Below are positions 26,018 to 34,642 of a DNA stretch of 53,270 nucleotides, piece after piece. Origin of the DNA: an uncultured Bacteroidales bacterium (GTDB lineage: Bacteria; Bacteroidota; Bacteroidia; Bacteroidales; UBA932). Numbering within the stretch: the first letter of the stretch is position 1; each line of letters opens with the position of its first letter. Made by a program: the position numbers and the translations under genes. Where the stretch lies: assembly GCA_944326235.1 (NCBI GenBank), contig CALVDH010000021.1:1-53270 (forward strand), given 5' to 3'. Under the pieces are notes generated by a model. It worked only from the letters and a program-made list of their open reading frames with translations. It ran no database searches and had not been told where the DNA came from.

Positions 26018-27826
26018 TTATTTGCGGTATTTGGCAAGTATGGCCATGAACTCGTCCCCGGTGATGGTCTCTTTGTCGAGCAGGTAGGCTGCGGCCTCGT
26101 CCATGGCGGGGCGGTTGGCGGTGATGATGGAGCGGGCTTTCTCGTGGGCCTGTCTGATGAGGGCCAGCACTTCCCGGTCGATGTCGGCGGCGGTGTCGGC
26201 CGAGCAGGCGAGGGTGGTATCTCCGCCCAAATAGGCGTTGCTGACAGTCTCGAGGGCCATCATGTCGTACTTGTCGCTCATTCCGTAGCGGGTGACCATG
26301 GCGCGGGCCATACGTGTGGCCTGCTCTATGTCGTTGGATGCGCCTGTAGTGATCTGGCCGAAGAAAATCTCCTCGGCGGCGCGGCCTCCGGTCAGGGTCA
26401 CGATGCGGTTGAAGAGGTCCTCGCGGGTCAGGAGCACCTGCTCTCCGCTGTCCACCTGCATGGTGTAGCCGAGGGCTCCGGAGGTGCGGGGTACTATGGT
26501 TATCTTGTGCACAGGAGCGGAGTGTGTCTGCATGGCGGCTACCATGGCGTGGCCTATCTCGTGGTAGGATACTGTCTTGCGCTCGGTCTCGGACAGAACC
26601 TTGCCTTTCTTCTGGGCACCGGCGATGACTGTCTCCACGCTCTCCTCCAGGTCGGCTGTAGTGACCTTGTCACGGCCCATGCGGACGGCCCTCAGCGCAC
26701 CCTCGTTGACGATGTTGGCCAGCTCGGCTCCGGACGATCCGGCGGTTGCCCTTGCCACTACATCCAGGTCCACATTGTCATGCCGGACGTGGGCGAGGTG
26801 TACATTGAGGATGGCCTTGCGCCCCTCGAGGTCGGGGAGCTCCATCTGGATGCGGCGGTCGAAGCGTCCCGGACGCAGCAGGGCCTTGTCCAGGCTCTCG
26901 GGCCGGTTGGTGGCGGCCAGGATGACCACTCCCTTGCGGGCGTCGAAGCCGTCCATCTCGGTCAGCAGCTGGTTGAGGGTCTGCTCCCTCTCGTCGTTGC
27001 CGCCTCCGAGGGTGTTGTCGCGCTTCTTGCCTATGGCGTCTATCTCGTCTATGAAGATGATGCAGGGGGCCTTTTCATAGGCCTGCTTGAAGAGGTCGCG
27101 GACCTTTGCAGCACCCATGCCGACGAACATCTGCACGAACTCCGAGCCGGACATGCTGAAGAACGGCACCTTTGCCTCTCCGGCCACTGCCCTTGCGATG
27201 AGGGTCTTGCCTGTACCAGGAGGACCTACGAGCAGGGCCCCCTTGGGCAGGGACGCTCCTATGGCGGTGTATTTGCCAGGATTGTGCAGGAAATCGACTA
27301 TCTCCGTCAGGGCCTCCTTGGCCTCGTCCTGTCCGGCCACATCGGCGAAGGTGGTCCTGACATCCGAGTCAGCGTAGATCTTCGCCCCGCTGCCTCCGAA
27401 GGACATGAAGTTGCCCCCGCCGGCTCCCAGCCGGGACTGAATCGATTTGCCGGCCTGTCTCCAGATGAGGTAGAATATCAGGAAAGGCAGGACCCACAGC
27501 AGGATGAAATTCATTATCGGGGAATTCTCGCGGGGAATCTCGCGGGTAAATGCTATGCGGCCGTCCTCATTCGGACTTTTGGCAGCCAGCAGACGGTCTA
27601 CCAAGCCGGGGTCGCCGACCGAGCCGGTGGAGTAAGTGGTCTTGCCGTTGTCCCCCTCATCGGTCAGGAAATAGATGTAGTCGTTCTTGATCATAACCTT
27701 CTCGACCAGGCCGCTGTCGACCTTGTTGATGAAGGTGCCGTAGTCGGTGGGAATGATGCGCTGGCCGCTCATCTTGGGGAAGACCAGCCAGTTGAGTATC
27801 AGTACCACAACGATTACCACCAGCAT
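26018..27826 (-). CDS. ftsH: ATP-dependent zinc metalloprotease FtsH (open frame from internal ATG)
   Basis: Membrane AAA+ protease, 602 residues from the first ATG that gives an uninterrupted frame. TM1 begins immediately ('MLVVIVVVLILNWLVF'), a periplasmic loop follows, then TM2 ('ILLWVLPFLIFYLIWR'), the AAA domain with Walker A 'GPPGTGKT' and Walker B 'CIIFIDEIDAIG', and the zinc motif 'HEIGH'. The full family domain set is present. A more natural start is 69 bp upstream at 27895, but codon 3 from there is TAA (see the separate entry). It is the last gene of the glycosyltransferase-pyrC-ftsH operon. Confidence 0.93.
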   Translation of the reverse strand: MLVVIVVVLILNWLVFPKMSGQRIIPTDYGTFINKVDSGLVEKVMIKNDYIYFLTDEGDNGKTTYSTGSVGDPGLVDRLLAAKSPNEDGRIAFTREIPRENSPIMNFILLWVLPFLIFYLIWRQAGKSIQSRLGAGGGNFMSFGGSGAKIYADSDVRTTFADVAGQDEAKEALTEIVDFLHNPGKYTAIGASLPKGALLVGPPGTGKTLIARAVAGEAKVPFFSMSGSEFVQMFVGMGAAKVRDLFKQAYEKAPCIIFIDEIDAIGKKRDNTLGGGNDEREQTLNQLLTEMDGFDARKGVVILAATNRPESLDKALLRPGRFDRRIQMELPDLEGRKAILNVHLAHVRHDNVDLDVVARATAGSSGAELANIVNEGALRAVRMGRDKVTTADLEESVETVIAGAQKKGKVLSETERKTVSYHEIGHAMVAAMQTHSAPVHKITIVPRTSGALGYTMQVDSGEQVLLTREDLFNRIVTLTGGRAAEEIFFGQITTGASNDIEQATRMARAMVTRYGMSDKYDMMALETVSNAYLGGDTTLACSADTAADIDREVLALIRQAHEKARSIITANRPAMDEAAAYLLDKETITGDEFMAILAKYRK

Positions 27827-27895
27827 TCCTACAAAGGAACTGGTGCGTGGTCCCTGATCCTGCGGTTTGTTGCCGTCGTTGCTGCTTTATGCCAT
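27827..27895 (-). other. Probable native ftsH N-terminus interrupted by TAA at codon 3
   Basis: Reading the ftsH frame upstream of 27826 gives, from an ATG at 27893-27895: Met, Ala, stop (TAA at 27887-27889), then SSNDGNKPQDQGPRTSSFVG, which runs directly into TM1. The ATG lies 9 nt after the pyrC stop codon. A short hydrophilic leader before TM1 is what FtsH proteins normally have. Changing one base (for example CAA or AAA to TAA) would explain the stop. There is no other ATG, GTG or TTG between the stop and 27826. Confidence 0.65.
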
Positions 27896-27904
27896 TCTGA
27901 CAGA

Positions 27905-29278
27905 CTATGATGGATGGAATTCCAGTCGTGAGGGGCTGCGCAGGCCGGTCAGGCGGCCGTCCCGGACGACAGGCGTACCGTTTGTGAAGGTGTCGGTGAC
28001 GGCCCAGTCGAAGGTCTGTCCTTCGAGGGGGGACCAGCCGCAGCGGTAGGCGATGTTGGCCTTGGAGACGGTCCAGGGGCGGCGGCGGACGATGACCAGG
28101 TCGGCCCACCAGCCTTCGCGGATATAGCCGCGGCGGTCGATGCGGAAGAGGTCGGCGGGGGAATGGGACATCATCTTGACTACCTGCTCAATGGGGAAGC
28201 AGCCGCGCTCGGCGAGCTGGAGCATCATTACTAGGGAATGCTGGACGGTGGGCAGGCCGGAGGGGGCGTGCAGGTAGTCCTGCATCTTCTCGGCGTAGAG
28301 GTGGGGGGCATGGTCGGTGGCTACGGCCTGGACACGGCCCTCGCGGACGGCGGCGGTGATGGCCTCGCGGTCGGCGGGTGTCTTGACGGCCGGGTTGCAC
28401 TTCATCAGTGAGCCGTATCTGTCATAGTCCCTGTCGTCGAACCACATATAGTGTACGCAGACTTCGGCGCTGATGCCGGGGCAGGTTCTGCGGGCCTCGG
28501 AGATCATCTCTATCTCGTCGGCGGTGCTGACGTGGAGCACGTGCAGGCGGGTGCCGTGCTTCCGGGCCATCTCCACAGCCTTGGAGGAGGAGAGGATGCA
28601 GGCCTCGCGGCTGCGGATCAGGGGATGGGCGCTGAAGGGAATGGCTCCGTCGCCGTAGCGGGAGCGGGCGGCAGCCAGGTTGCTGCGTATCGTGGCCTCG
28701 TCCTCGCAGTGGGTGGCTATCAGCCGGCCGGGGAGGGAGAATATTGCCTCGAGGGCCTGCTGCGAATCCACGAGCATGTTGCCGGTGGAGGAGCCCATGA
28801 ATACCTTGATGCCGCAGATGAGGCGGGGGTCGGCGCTGCGCAGCTCCTGTATATTGTCATTGGTGGCTCCTATATAAAAGGAGTAGTTTGCGTAGGAGTC
28901 CCGGGCGGCGGTGGAGTATTTCTCCTCGAGGGATGCGAGGGTGGTGGCCGGAGGGTTGTTGTTGGGCATGTCCATGAAGGAGGTGGTGCCTCCGAGGACG
29001 GCAGCTGCGCTTTCGGAGGCTATGCAGCCTTTGGCGGTGGCTCCCGGCTCGCGGAAATGCACCTGGTCGTCGATGACGCCGGGAAGGAGGAGGGCGTCGG
29101 CATTGTCTCCCAGGATTTCCTCTGCGGAGGACCCGGCCTGCCTTACCGCCGCCTCGTATCCCGGGTCGGACCGAAGCATCACCTTGGAGATGATTCCGTT
29201 CTCAATCAGGACGCTGCCCTCGCGGATGCTGCCTTCGTTGACTATCCGGATGTCCCGGATGAGAGTGCTGCCTGCCAT
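27905..29278 (-). CDS. pyrC: Dihydroorotase
   Basis: 457 residues. Amidohydrolase of pyrimidine synthesis converting carbamoyl-aspartate to dihydroorotate. The metal motif is 'GVIDDQVHFREPGATAKG'; the first His of the usual HxH is Gln, as is common in this Bacteroidetes group. Further metal and substrate motifs are 'LIATHCEDE', 'RLHVLHVSTADE' and 'VQAVATDHAPHL'. Start at ATG 29276-29278, 6 bp after the glycosyltransferase stop. Close relatives such as other cyclic amidohydrolases are possible but less likely. Confidence 0.9.
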   Translation of the reverse strand: MAGSTLIRDIRIVNEGSIREGSVLIENGIISKVMLRSDPGYEAAVRQAGSSAEEILGDNADALLLPGVIDDQVHFREPGATAKGCIASESAAAVLGGTTSFMDMPNNNPPATTLASLEEKYSTAARDSYANYSFYIGATNDNIQELRSADPRLICGIKVFMGSSTGNMLVDSQQALEAIFSLPGRLIATHCEDEATIRSNLAAARSRYGDGAIPFSAHPLIRSREACILSSSKAVEMARKHGTRLHVLHVSTADEIEMISEARRTCPGISAEVCVHYMWFDDRDYDRYGSLMKCNPAVKTPADREAITAAVREGRVQAVATDHAPHLYAEKMQDYLHAPSGLPTVQHSLVMMLQLAERGCFPIEQVVKMMSHSPADLFRIDRRGYIREGWWADLVIVRRRPWTVSKANIAYRCGWSPLEGQTFDWAVTDTFTNGTPVVRDGRLTGLRSPSRLEFHPS

Positions 29279-29284
29279 TGCCGT

Positions 29285-30022
29285 TTATTTTGCTTCTGGA
29301 TTGGGGGTAATCTTCCTGAACCGCAGGGCGATGACTCCGCGGAATGCCTCTCCGAAGATGGAACTGCTCATCTTGGACTTGCCTTCCTTGCGGTCGGTGA
29401 AGATGATGGGGACCTCAATGATCTGGAATCCGAGTTTCCAGGCATTGTACTTCATCTCTATCTGGAAGCCGTATCCCTTCATCCTCACCTTGTTCAGGTC
29501 GATGGTCCTGAGAACCTTGCTGCTGTAGCAGACAAAGCCGGCGGTGGAGTCGTAGATCTTCATGCCCAGTACTGTGCGGACGTAGTAGGATGCCCCGTAC
29601 GATATCATGATGCGGCTCAGCGGCCAGTCCCTGACGGCAATGCCCTTGACGTAGCGGGAGCCTATGGACATGTCGGCGCCGCCCTCGGTGCAGGCCCGGT
29701 AGAGGCGGATGAGGTCGTCCGGGTTGTGCGAGAAGTCGGCGTCCATCTCGAAGATGTAGTCGTAACCGTGCTCCAGGCACCATCGGAAGCCGGCGATGTA
29801 GGCTGTGCCCAGTCCCTGCTTGCCCGAGCGCTCCAGAATGAAGAGCGACTCCTGGAACTCTGTCTGCAGCCCCTTGACTATGGCGCCCGTGCCGTCGGGG
29901 GATCCGTCGTCGACTACCAGGATGTGAAAGTCCCCGTCCAGGGAGCGGACCTTCCGGATCATCTTCTCTATGTTCTCCTTTTCGTTGTAGGTGGGAATGA
30001 TTACTATCTTGCGGTGTTCCAT
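29285..30022 (-). CDS. Polyprenol-phosphate mannosyltransferase-like GT2 enzyme
   Basis: 245 residues from the ATG at 30020-30022. An upstream in-frame ATG would place the promoter inside the gene. GT2 motifs: 'VIIPTYNEKENIEKMI', 'HILVVDDGSPDGTG', 'GLGTAYIAGFRWCLEHG' and the DxD-type 'FEMDADFSHNPDDL'. The C-terminal 'DRKEGKSKMSSSIFGEAF' is the dolichyl-phosphate mannose synthase signature. It transfers a sugar from a nucleotide donor to polyprenyl phosphate for envelope glycosylation. No C-terminal membrane helices are seen. First gene of the operon with pyrC and ftsH. Confidence 0.9.
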   Translation of the reverse strand: MEHRKIVIIPTYNEKENIEKMIRKVRSLDGDFHILVVDDGSPDGTGAIVKGLQTEFQESLFILERSGKQGLGTAYIAGFRWCLEHGYDYIFEMDADFSHNPDDLIRLYRACTEGGADMSIGSRYVKGIAVRDWPLSRIMISYGASYYVRTVLGMKIYDSTAGFVCYSSKVLRTIDLNKVRMKGYGFQIEMKYNAWKLGFQIIEVPIIFTDRKEGKSKMSSSIFGEAFRGVIALRFRKITPNPEAK

Positions 30023-30043
30023 GACATTTTCTTTACATCCATA

Positions 30044-30051
30044 CAAAGGTA
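30044..30051 (-). promoter_or_regulatory. -7 element (TACCTTTG) of the GT2-pyrC-ftsH operon
   Basis: Minus-strand TACCTTTG is a perfect TAnnTTTG, with TTTTG about 22 nt further upstream as a -33 candidate. It lies 21 bp before the chosen ATG of the glycosyltransferase gene, which also supports that start. Confidence 0.6.
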
Positions 30052-30102
30052 GAAAAATATTGCTATCTTCGGCCAAAATTCCTAATACACCTATCAGATT
30101 AT

Positions 30103-31278
30103 ATGAAACGTATCAAGATGTCGCTTCTGCTGAAGATTGTGATAGCCATCCTTCTGGGTATCGGCTGTTCGTATTTCTTCCCCGAAGCGCTGGCGCGTAT
30201 ATTCGTGACATTCAATTCACTTTTCGGTAATTTCCTGAATTTCATAATTCCTCTGCTGATTCTAGGTCTCGTGGCCCCCGGTATAGCGGAACTTGGACGC
30301 GGAGCCGGGAAGATGCTGGGAGTCACCACTCTTCTGGCTTACGGCTCGACAGTGCTGTCCGGCTATTTCTCCTACGGTGTCTGCGGCCTGACCTATCCGC
30401 ATATCCTGGAGCAGGGTTCATTCTCCTCGAGCGAGGCGCTTGCGGCGGCCGAAGGGCTTGAGCCGTATTTCGTCATCGACATGCCGCCTCTCTTCGGCGT
30501 GATGTCGGCCCTGATACTCTCCTTCGTACTGGGTCTAGCCCTGGCATCGGTCAAGGGCAATGCCTTCCGTACGGTCCTCAATGAGTTCCGGGAGGTGATA
30601 ATGCTCGTTATCCGGAAAGTCATCATCCCGCTGCTGCCCCTGTACATCTTCGGTATCTTCCTCAAGATGGGCGTAGAGGGTACGGTGATGATGATTATCG
30701 GGCTGTTCCTCAAGGTTATCATAGTCATCTTCATACTGCATGTCGCGCTCCTGCTGATCCAGTTCTGCATCGCGGGCGCCGTGGCCGGCAAGAATCCGCT
30801 CAGATGTCTGAAGAACATGCTCCCGGCCTATATGACGGCCCTGGGCACCCAGTCCTCGGCGGCCACCATACCGGTTACCCTGGCGCAGGCCAAGAAGAAC
30901 GGTGTGAGGGCTGAGGTGGCGGATTTCGTGATACCCCTGTGCGGTACGATTCATTTGTCAGGCAGCACTTTGAAGATAGTAGCCTGCGCCTTCGCGATAT
31001 CGTTCATGACCGGCATGCCTACTGACCTGGGACTCTATACCGAGTTCATCTTCATGCTGGGCATAGCCATGGTCGCAGCACCCGGAGTGCCGGGCGGAGC
31101 CATCATGGCCTCGATCGGCATTATCGGCTCTATCCTGGGATTCGACGAGGACATGCAGGGACTGATGATAGCCCTGTATATCGCGATGGACAGCTTCGGA
31201 ACGGCCTGCAATGTCACAGGTGACGGCGCCATCGCCCTGATAGTCGACCGCATCTTCAAGAAGCAGGCAGTCCGATGA
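30103..31278 (+). CDS. Dicarboxylate/amino acid:cation symporter
   Basis: 391 residues with about eight membrane helices and two re-entrant loops. The signature serine-rich loop is 'ALGTQSSAATIPVTLAQAKK' and the second is 'VIPLCGTIHLSGSTLKI', where the usual NMDGT is GTIHLSG, so substrate preference may differ from classical glutamate transporters. It imports dicarboxylic or small amino acids with Na+ or H+. The stop overlaps the next start (ATGA, 4 bp), tying it to an omega-amidase-like enzyme. Confidence 0.9.
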   Translation: MKRIKMSLLLKIVIAILLGIGCSYFFPEALARIFVTFNSLFGNFLNFIIPLLILGLVAPGIAELGRGAGKMLGVTTLLAYGSTVLSGYFSYGVCGLTYPHILEQGSFSSSEALAAAEGLEPYFVIDMPPLFGVMSALILSFVLGLALASVKGNAFRTVLNEFREVIMLVIRKVIIPLLPLYIFGIFLKMGVEGTVMMIIGLFLKVIIVIFILHVALLLIQFCIAGAVAGKNPLRCLKNMLPAYMTALGTQSSAATIPVTLAQAKKNGVRAEVADFVIPLCGTIHLSGSTLKIVACAFAISFMTGMPTDLGLYTEFIFMLGIAMVAAPGVPGGAIMASIGIIGSILGFDEDMQGLMIALYIAMDSFGTACNVTGDGAIALIVDRIFKKQAVR

Positions 31279-32087
31279 AGGAGGTCCTCAATATAGCGGT
31301 GTGCCAGTGCGGAGTGGTGTGGGAGGCTCCTCAGGAGAATCTCGCCCGTCTGCAGGCTTTCATAGGAGGCTATCTGGAACAATGCGGGGACAATGACCGC
31401 CCGGACCTGATCGTCCTGCCGGAGTTCTTTGCCACCGGCTTCACTTCCAATGTACAGCTCGCCGAGACGGAGGACGGTCCTACCCTCAGGTGGATGCAGG
31501 CCCTGGCCGCATTCTCGGGAGCTGCCGTAACCGGTTCCGTCCCCACCGCAACTGGAGGAAAGGTGCTGAACCGCATGTATTTTGCCGCTCCGGACGGCCG
31601 TACGGAGTTCTACGACAAGCGGCATCTTTTCCGGATGAGCGGGGAAAATGAGGTGTTTGCCTCCGGAAGCACCAGAAAGACGGTGGAGTATCTGGGCTGG
31701 AGGATAGGCCTGAATGTGTGCTATGACCTCCGCTTCCCGGTATGGAGCCGCAGGACTCCCTCGAACGACTATGACCTGCTGCTGAACGTTGCCTCATGGC
31801 CTGCCTCCCGGATGGCGGCGGCCTCTATTCTTGCACATGCCCGCGCAGTGGAGAATCAGTGCTGGATGGTTTTCTGCAACAGGGTCGGTGAGAGTCCGGA
31901 GAACAGTTACTGCGGGGGCTCGCTTATTGTCGATTATAAGGGACGTTCCGTAGGAAGTCTCCTTTTCGACGGGGCCACCGGTCAGGACGGAGGATTCCTC
32001 CGGGCGGCGCTGGACATAAGGGAACTGCGCCGCTTCAGGGAGAAGTTTCCGGCATGGATGGACGCGGATAATTTTGAATTGGAATAA
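31275..32087 (+). CDS. Nitrilase-superfamily omega-amidase-like hydrolase
   Basis: 270 residues. The catalytic triad is visible: Glu in 'LIVLPEFFATGF', Lys in 'FYDKRHLFRMSGE' and Cys in 'IGLNVCYDLRFPVWSR'. The sequence matches the YafV/omega-amidase branch, which hydrolyses alpha-ketoglutaramate or related amides and repairs transamination by-products. Coupling to a dicarboxylate/amino acid transporter fits a role in Gln/Glu metabolism. Other carbon-nitrogen hydrolase substrates are possible. Confidence 0.88.
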   Translation: MKEVLNIAVCQCGVVWEAPQENLARLQAFIGGYLEQCGDNDRPDLIVLPEFFATGFTSNVQLAETEDGPTLRWMQALAAFSGAAVTGSVPTATGGKVLNRMYFAAPDGRTEFYDKRHLFRMSGENEVFASGSTRKTVEYLGWRIGLNVCYDLRFPVWSRRTPSNDYDLLLNVASWPASRMAAASILAHARAVENQCWMVFCNRVGESPENSYCGGSLIVDYKGRSVGSLLFDGATGQDGGFLRAALDIRELRRFREKFPAWMDADNFELE

Positions 32088-32105
32088 TAAGTAGAAAAAT
32101 AGAAT

Positions 32106-33722
32106 ATGACCAGAACAACAATTGTTTCAGCGGCCCTTTCCCTTCTCCTGTGCTGCTCATGCGCCGAGAGGACGGTGAGGGTGGAGCTTGTGGCTACAAA
32201 CGATACTCACGGAGCGGTTTTCCCTCTTGGATATACGGAGGATTCCACGGAACATTCATCCCTTGCGTCAGTCTGCTCGTATGTGGACAGTCTGAGGCAG
32301 GCTGCGGGGGAGGATAATGTGATACTTATAGACTGCGGGGATCACCTTCAGGGTGACAATGCCGTCTATTATTTCAACTATGTGGACTCTTCGGGAGGCA
32401 GGCATCTGATAAGCAGGATTTTCAATTTCATGAAATATGACGCCGCGGTGGTCGGGAACCATGACCTGGAGGCCGGTCATCCCGTATATGACCGCATGGC
32501 GGAGGAACTGGACTGCCCTTACCTGGCTGCCAATGCCGTAGGACTGGAGGACGGTCAGGCGTATTTCGACCGGTATGCTGTCCTGGAGAAGGGCGGGCTG
32601 CGGGTTGTTGTCATCGGTTTTACCAATGCCAATGTAAAGTCCTGGATTTCCAAGGACAAATATGAAGGAATGGATTTCGTCCCCGTGGATTCCCTGGCTG
32701 CCTCCCTGGTCAGTGAGGTGCGGCGCATGGAGAAGCCCGATGTGGTGATTCTCGCTGTGCACTGCGGCCTTGGGGAGGCGGATGTGCCCAGTATCGAGAA
32801 CAATGCGATGTACCTGGCCGCCCATGTGCCGGGGATAGACGCAGTGATAGCCGCGCACGACCACAGGCGTACGGCAGTCAAGGTTATGGGAGCTGACGGA
32901 GACAGTGTCTGTGTAGTCGAGTCCGGCTCGAAGGCCGGGGCGGTGTCGCGGCTGAGTATTTCCGCCGTGAAAAAGGGCGGGCGTATGCTCTCCCTGAGCG
33001 TGGAGCCGGGTGTGTCCGACGTCCTGCACCTGAAGCCTTGTGAGCGGTACATGAGTGAGTTCGGGCAGGACTGGCAGACAGTATGTGATTTCTCCAACAG
33101 GACGATAGGCCGCCTTACCGCTCCCCTGGACCTGAGTTACAGGCAGGACCGGCGCTCGGACTATCTGGCTCTGATTCACTATGTCCAGCTCTCGTGCCCA
33201 GGTGTGGATATATCGTTCACGGCCCCTCTGGTCTCGGAGGGAGTGATGCCGGCAGGGGAGCTGAAGTTCAACGACCTGTTTACCCTCTACCGTTTCGAGA
33301 ATCTGCTGTATGTGGTGGAGATGACTGGAAAGGAGATCAAGGACTATCTGGAAGGGGCCTATGACAAGCGCATTACCGGCTCAGACTACCTGTACAACTA
33401 TGATACCGCGGGAGGACTGGTCTATACCGTCAGCCCGTCATCTCACAAGGGCAGCCGCATCAGGATCATCTCTATGTGGGACGGCACTCCTTTCGACATG
33501 TCCGGAACCTATCGTGTGGCAATGACCTCATATCGTGCCAGCGGAGCCGGAGGACTTCTGGCAGAGGCGGGTCTGGACCGGGACAGGATGGAATCCCGTG
33601 TGGTGGAAATCTACCCTGAGATAAGGGAGATGCTCTGTGATTTCATTGAAAGTCATGGAGATATAAATCCGAAGGAAATTGCTGCTGCGAAAAAGACCGG
33701 TTCGTGGCGGTTTATAAAATAA
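32106..33722 (+). CDS. 5'-nucleotidase/metallophosphoesterase lipoprotein
   Basis: 538 residues with a lipobox ending 'LLLCCSC'. The N-terminal calcineurin-like domain shows 'LVATNDTHGAVFPLG', 'ILIDCGDHLQGDN', 'AAVVGNHDLEAGHP' and 'AVIAAHDHRRTAV', the two-metal ligands. The C-terminal domain (about 330-525) is the 5'-nucleotidase substrate domain ('FNDLFTLYRFENLLYVVEMT'). It probably removes phosphate from extracytoplasmic nucleotides for salvage. 18 bp after the omega-amidase gene. Confidence 0.9.
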   Translation: MTRTTIVSAALSLLLCCSCAERTVRVELVATNDTHGAVFPLGYTEDSTEHSSLASVCSYVDSLRQAAGEDNVILIDCGDHLQGDNAVYYFNYVDSSGGRHLISRIFNFMKYDAAVVGNHDLEAGHPVYDRMAEELDCPYLAANAVGLEDGQAYFDRYAVLEKGGLRVVVIGFTNANVKSWISKDKYEGMDFVPVDSLAASLVSEVRRMEKPDVVILAVHCGLGEADVPSIENNAMYLAAHVPGIDAVIAAHDHRRTAVKVMGADGDSVCVVESGSKAGAVSRLSISAVKKGGRMLSLSVEPGVSDVLHLKPCERYMSEFGQDWQTVCDFSNRTIGRLTAPLDLSYRQDRRSDYLALIHYVQLSCPGVDISFTAPLVSEGVMPAGELKFNDLFTLYRFENLLYVVEMTGKEIKDYLEGAYDKRITGSDYLYNYDTAGGLVYTVSPSSHKGSRIRIISMWDGTPFDMSGTYRVAMTSYRASGAGGLLAEAGLDRDRMESRVVEIYPEIREMLCDFIESHGDINPKEIAAAKKTGSWRFIK

Positions 33723-33728
33723 TTTTTG

Positions 33729-33736
33729 TAACTTTG
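33729..33736 (+). promoter_or_regulatory. -7 element (TAACTTTG) for the coiled-coil/zapA genes
   Basis: TAACTTTG matches TAnnTTTG and lies 21 bp before the ATG at 33758. No strong -33 sequence was seen. Confidence 0.5.
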
Positions 33737-33757
33737 TGCCGCCCGTAAGTTTTTATT

Positions 33758-34072
33758 ATGAACGAAAGTTATAAAATAGCACTCGAGACTCATAAAAGGA
33801 AATTGGAACTTCTAATCTCCAGATACGAGAACCTGAAGGCCAGGAACAGGGACCTGGAGCAGGCGCTGGGGAAGAAGGATGCCGAGATTGAGGACTGCAG
33901 GGCGAAATTGAATAACAGTAATAACAAAATTAAAGAATTAGAACAGAAGATAGATAAGTTACAGCTGGCCGGAGCCTTCGAGGCGTCCGCCGCAGATGTT
34001 AAAGAAGCTAGGCAGAATATAGGCAGGCTGGTGCGGGAGATAGACAAATGTATTTCATTGTTGAATGACTGA
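33758..34072 (+). CDS. Small coiled-coil protein (ZapB-like position)
   Basis: 104 residues, nearly all heptad-like: 'RKLELLISRYENLKARNRDL' and 'LNNSNNKIKELEQKIDKLQL', then a helical end 'REIDKCISLLND'. No enzyme motif. Its stop overlaps the zapA start by 8 bp. Size and coiled-coil content recall ZapB-type divisome proteins, and pairing with zapA suggests a role at the FtsZ ring, but direct homology to ZapB is not shown. Confidence 0.75.
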   Translation: MNESYKIALETHKRKLELLISRYENLKARNRDLEQALGKKDAEIEDCRAKLNNSNNKIKELEQKIDKLQLAGAFEASAADVKEARQNIGRLVREIDKCISLLND

Positions 34073-34373
34073 TATGGAAGACGGAAAGTTCTTGTGCAAT
34101 TTTACGATACTGGACAGGAAAATCACTTACAAGCTCCTGCCCGAGGAGGAGAGCGTGGTCCGCAGTGCCGTGAAGAATATTACGGACAAGTTGGCGGAAC
34201 TCAGGCAGAGGCACAGCTTCAAGGATAACCAGCAGGCGCTTACAGTAGTGCTCATACAGTTCGCGGTACTGCTGGAGATGGCGCGGAATGAGGATGCGGC
34301 GGGGAGGATGATCAGGGAGATTCAGTCATTGGACAAGCAGTTGGACGAGTATTTAGAGACAGATGTCATATAA
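34065..34373 (+). CDS. zapA: Cell division protein ZapA
   Basis: 102 residues. 'FLCNFTILDRKITYKLLPEE' is the N-terminal ZapA globular domain start (compare V.I.G..Y.l..p..E), followed by 'VRSAVKNITDKLAELRQRH' and a helical C-terminus for dimer/tetramer formation. ZapA bundles FtsZ filaments. A second ATG at 34074 is also possible. It is directly followed by the probable 6S RNA gene and rny. Confidence 0.85.
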   Translation: MTDMEDGKFLCNFTILDRKITYKLLPEEESVVRSAVKNITDKLAELRQRHSFKDNQQALTVVLIQFAVLLEMARNEDAAGRMIREIQSLDKQLDEYLETDVI

Positions 34374-34380
34374 CAGCTTT

Positions 34381-34572
34381 AGCCGTTAGACCGCTCTTTG
34401 CGAAAATCAACATTATTTACAATCCTGAGCCTACTCGATGGATGAAGACAGGCCTGGGTGACCCGCAAGGGGATTCGGTACATACCGGACGTTGGAAGTC
34501 TGAGTCCGCAATCGGAGCTCAAATCCTACTTATTCAGGTTTTTCTGATAAACAGTGTTCTAACGGCTTTTTT
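34381..34572 (+). ncRNA. ssrS: Probable 6S RNA
   Basis: The 269-bp gap between zapA and rny holds a structured RNA of about 190 nt. Its closing stem is a perfect 10 bp (34381-34390 AGCCGTTAGA with 34558-34567 TCTAACGGCT) followed by T6. Inside is a long imperfect helix with a large open region and an apical hairpin with stem TTCGGT/ACCGGA, as in 6S RNA. Length, location next to zapA (as in E. coli ssrS and, as I recall, other Bacteroidales) and terminator fit. 6S RNA binds sigma-70-type holoenzyme. The family assignment has not been checked with a covariance model. Confidence 0.75.
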
Positions 34573-34642
34573 CTTTTATCTTTCCATGTTGTAGTTCTTA
34601 TATAGTTGAGAAATTTTAACTCAATATATAAACAGATACGAT

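Noticed and set aside
30023..30076. Upstream start of the GT2 enzyme
   Set aside because: It would place the TACCTTTG promoter inside the gene and adds residues not seen before the 'VIIPTYNE' motif.
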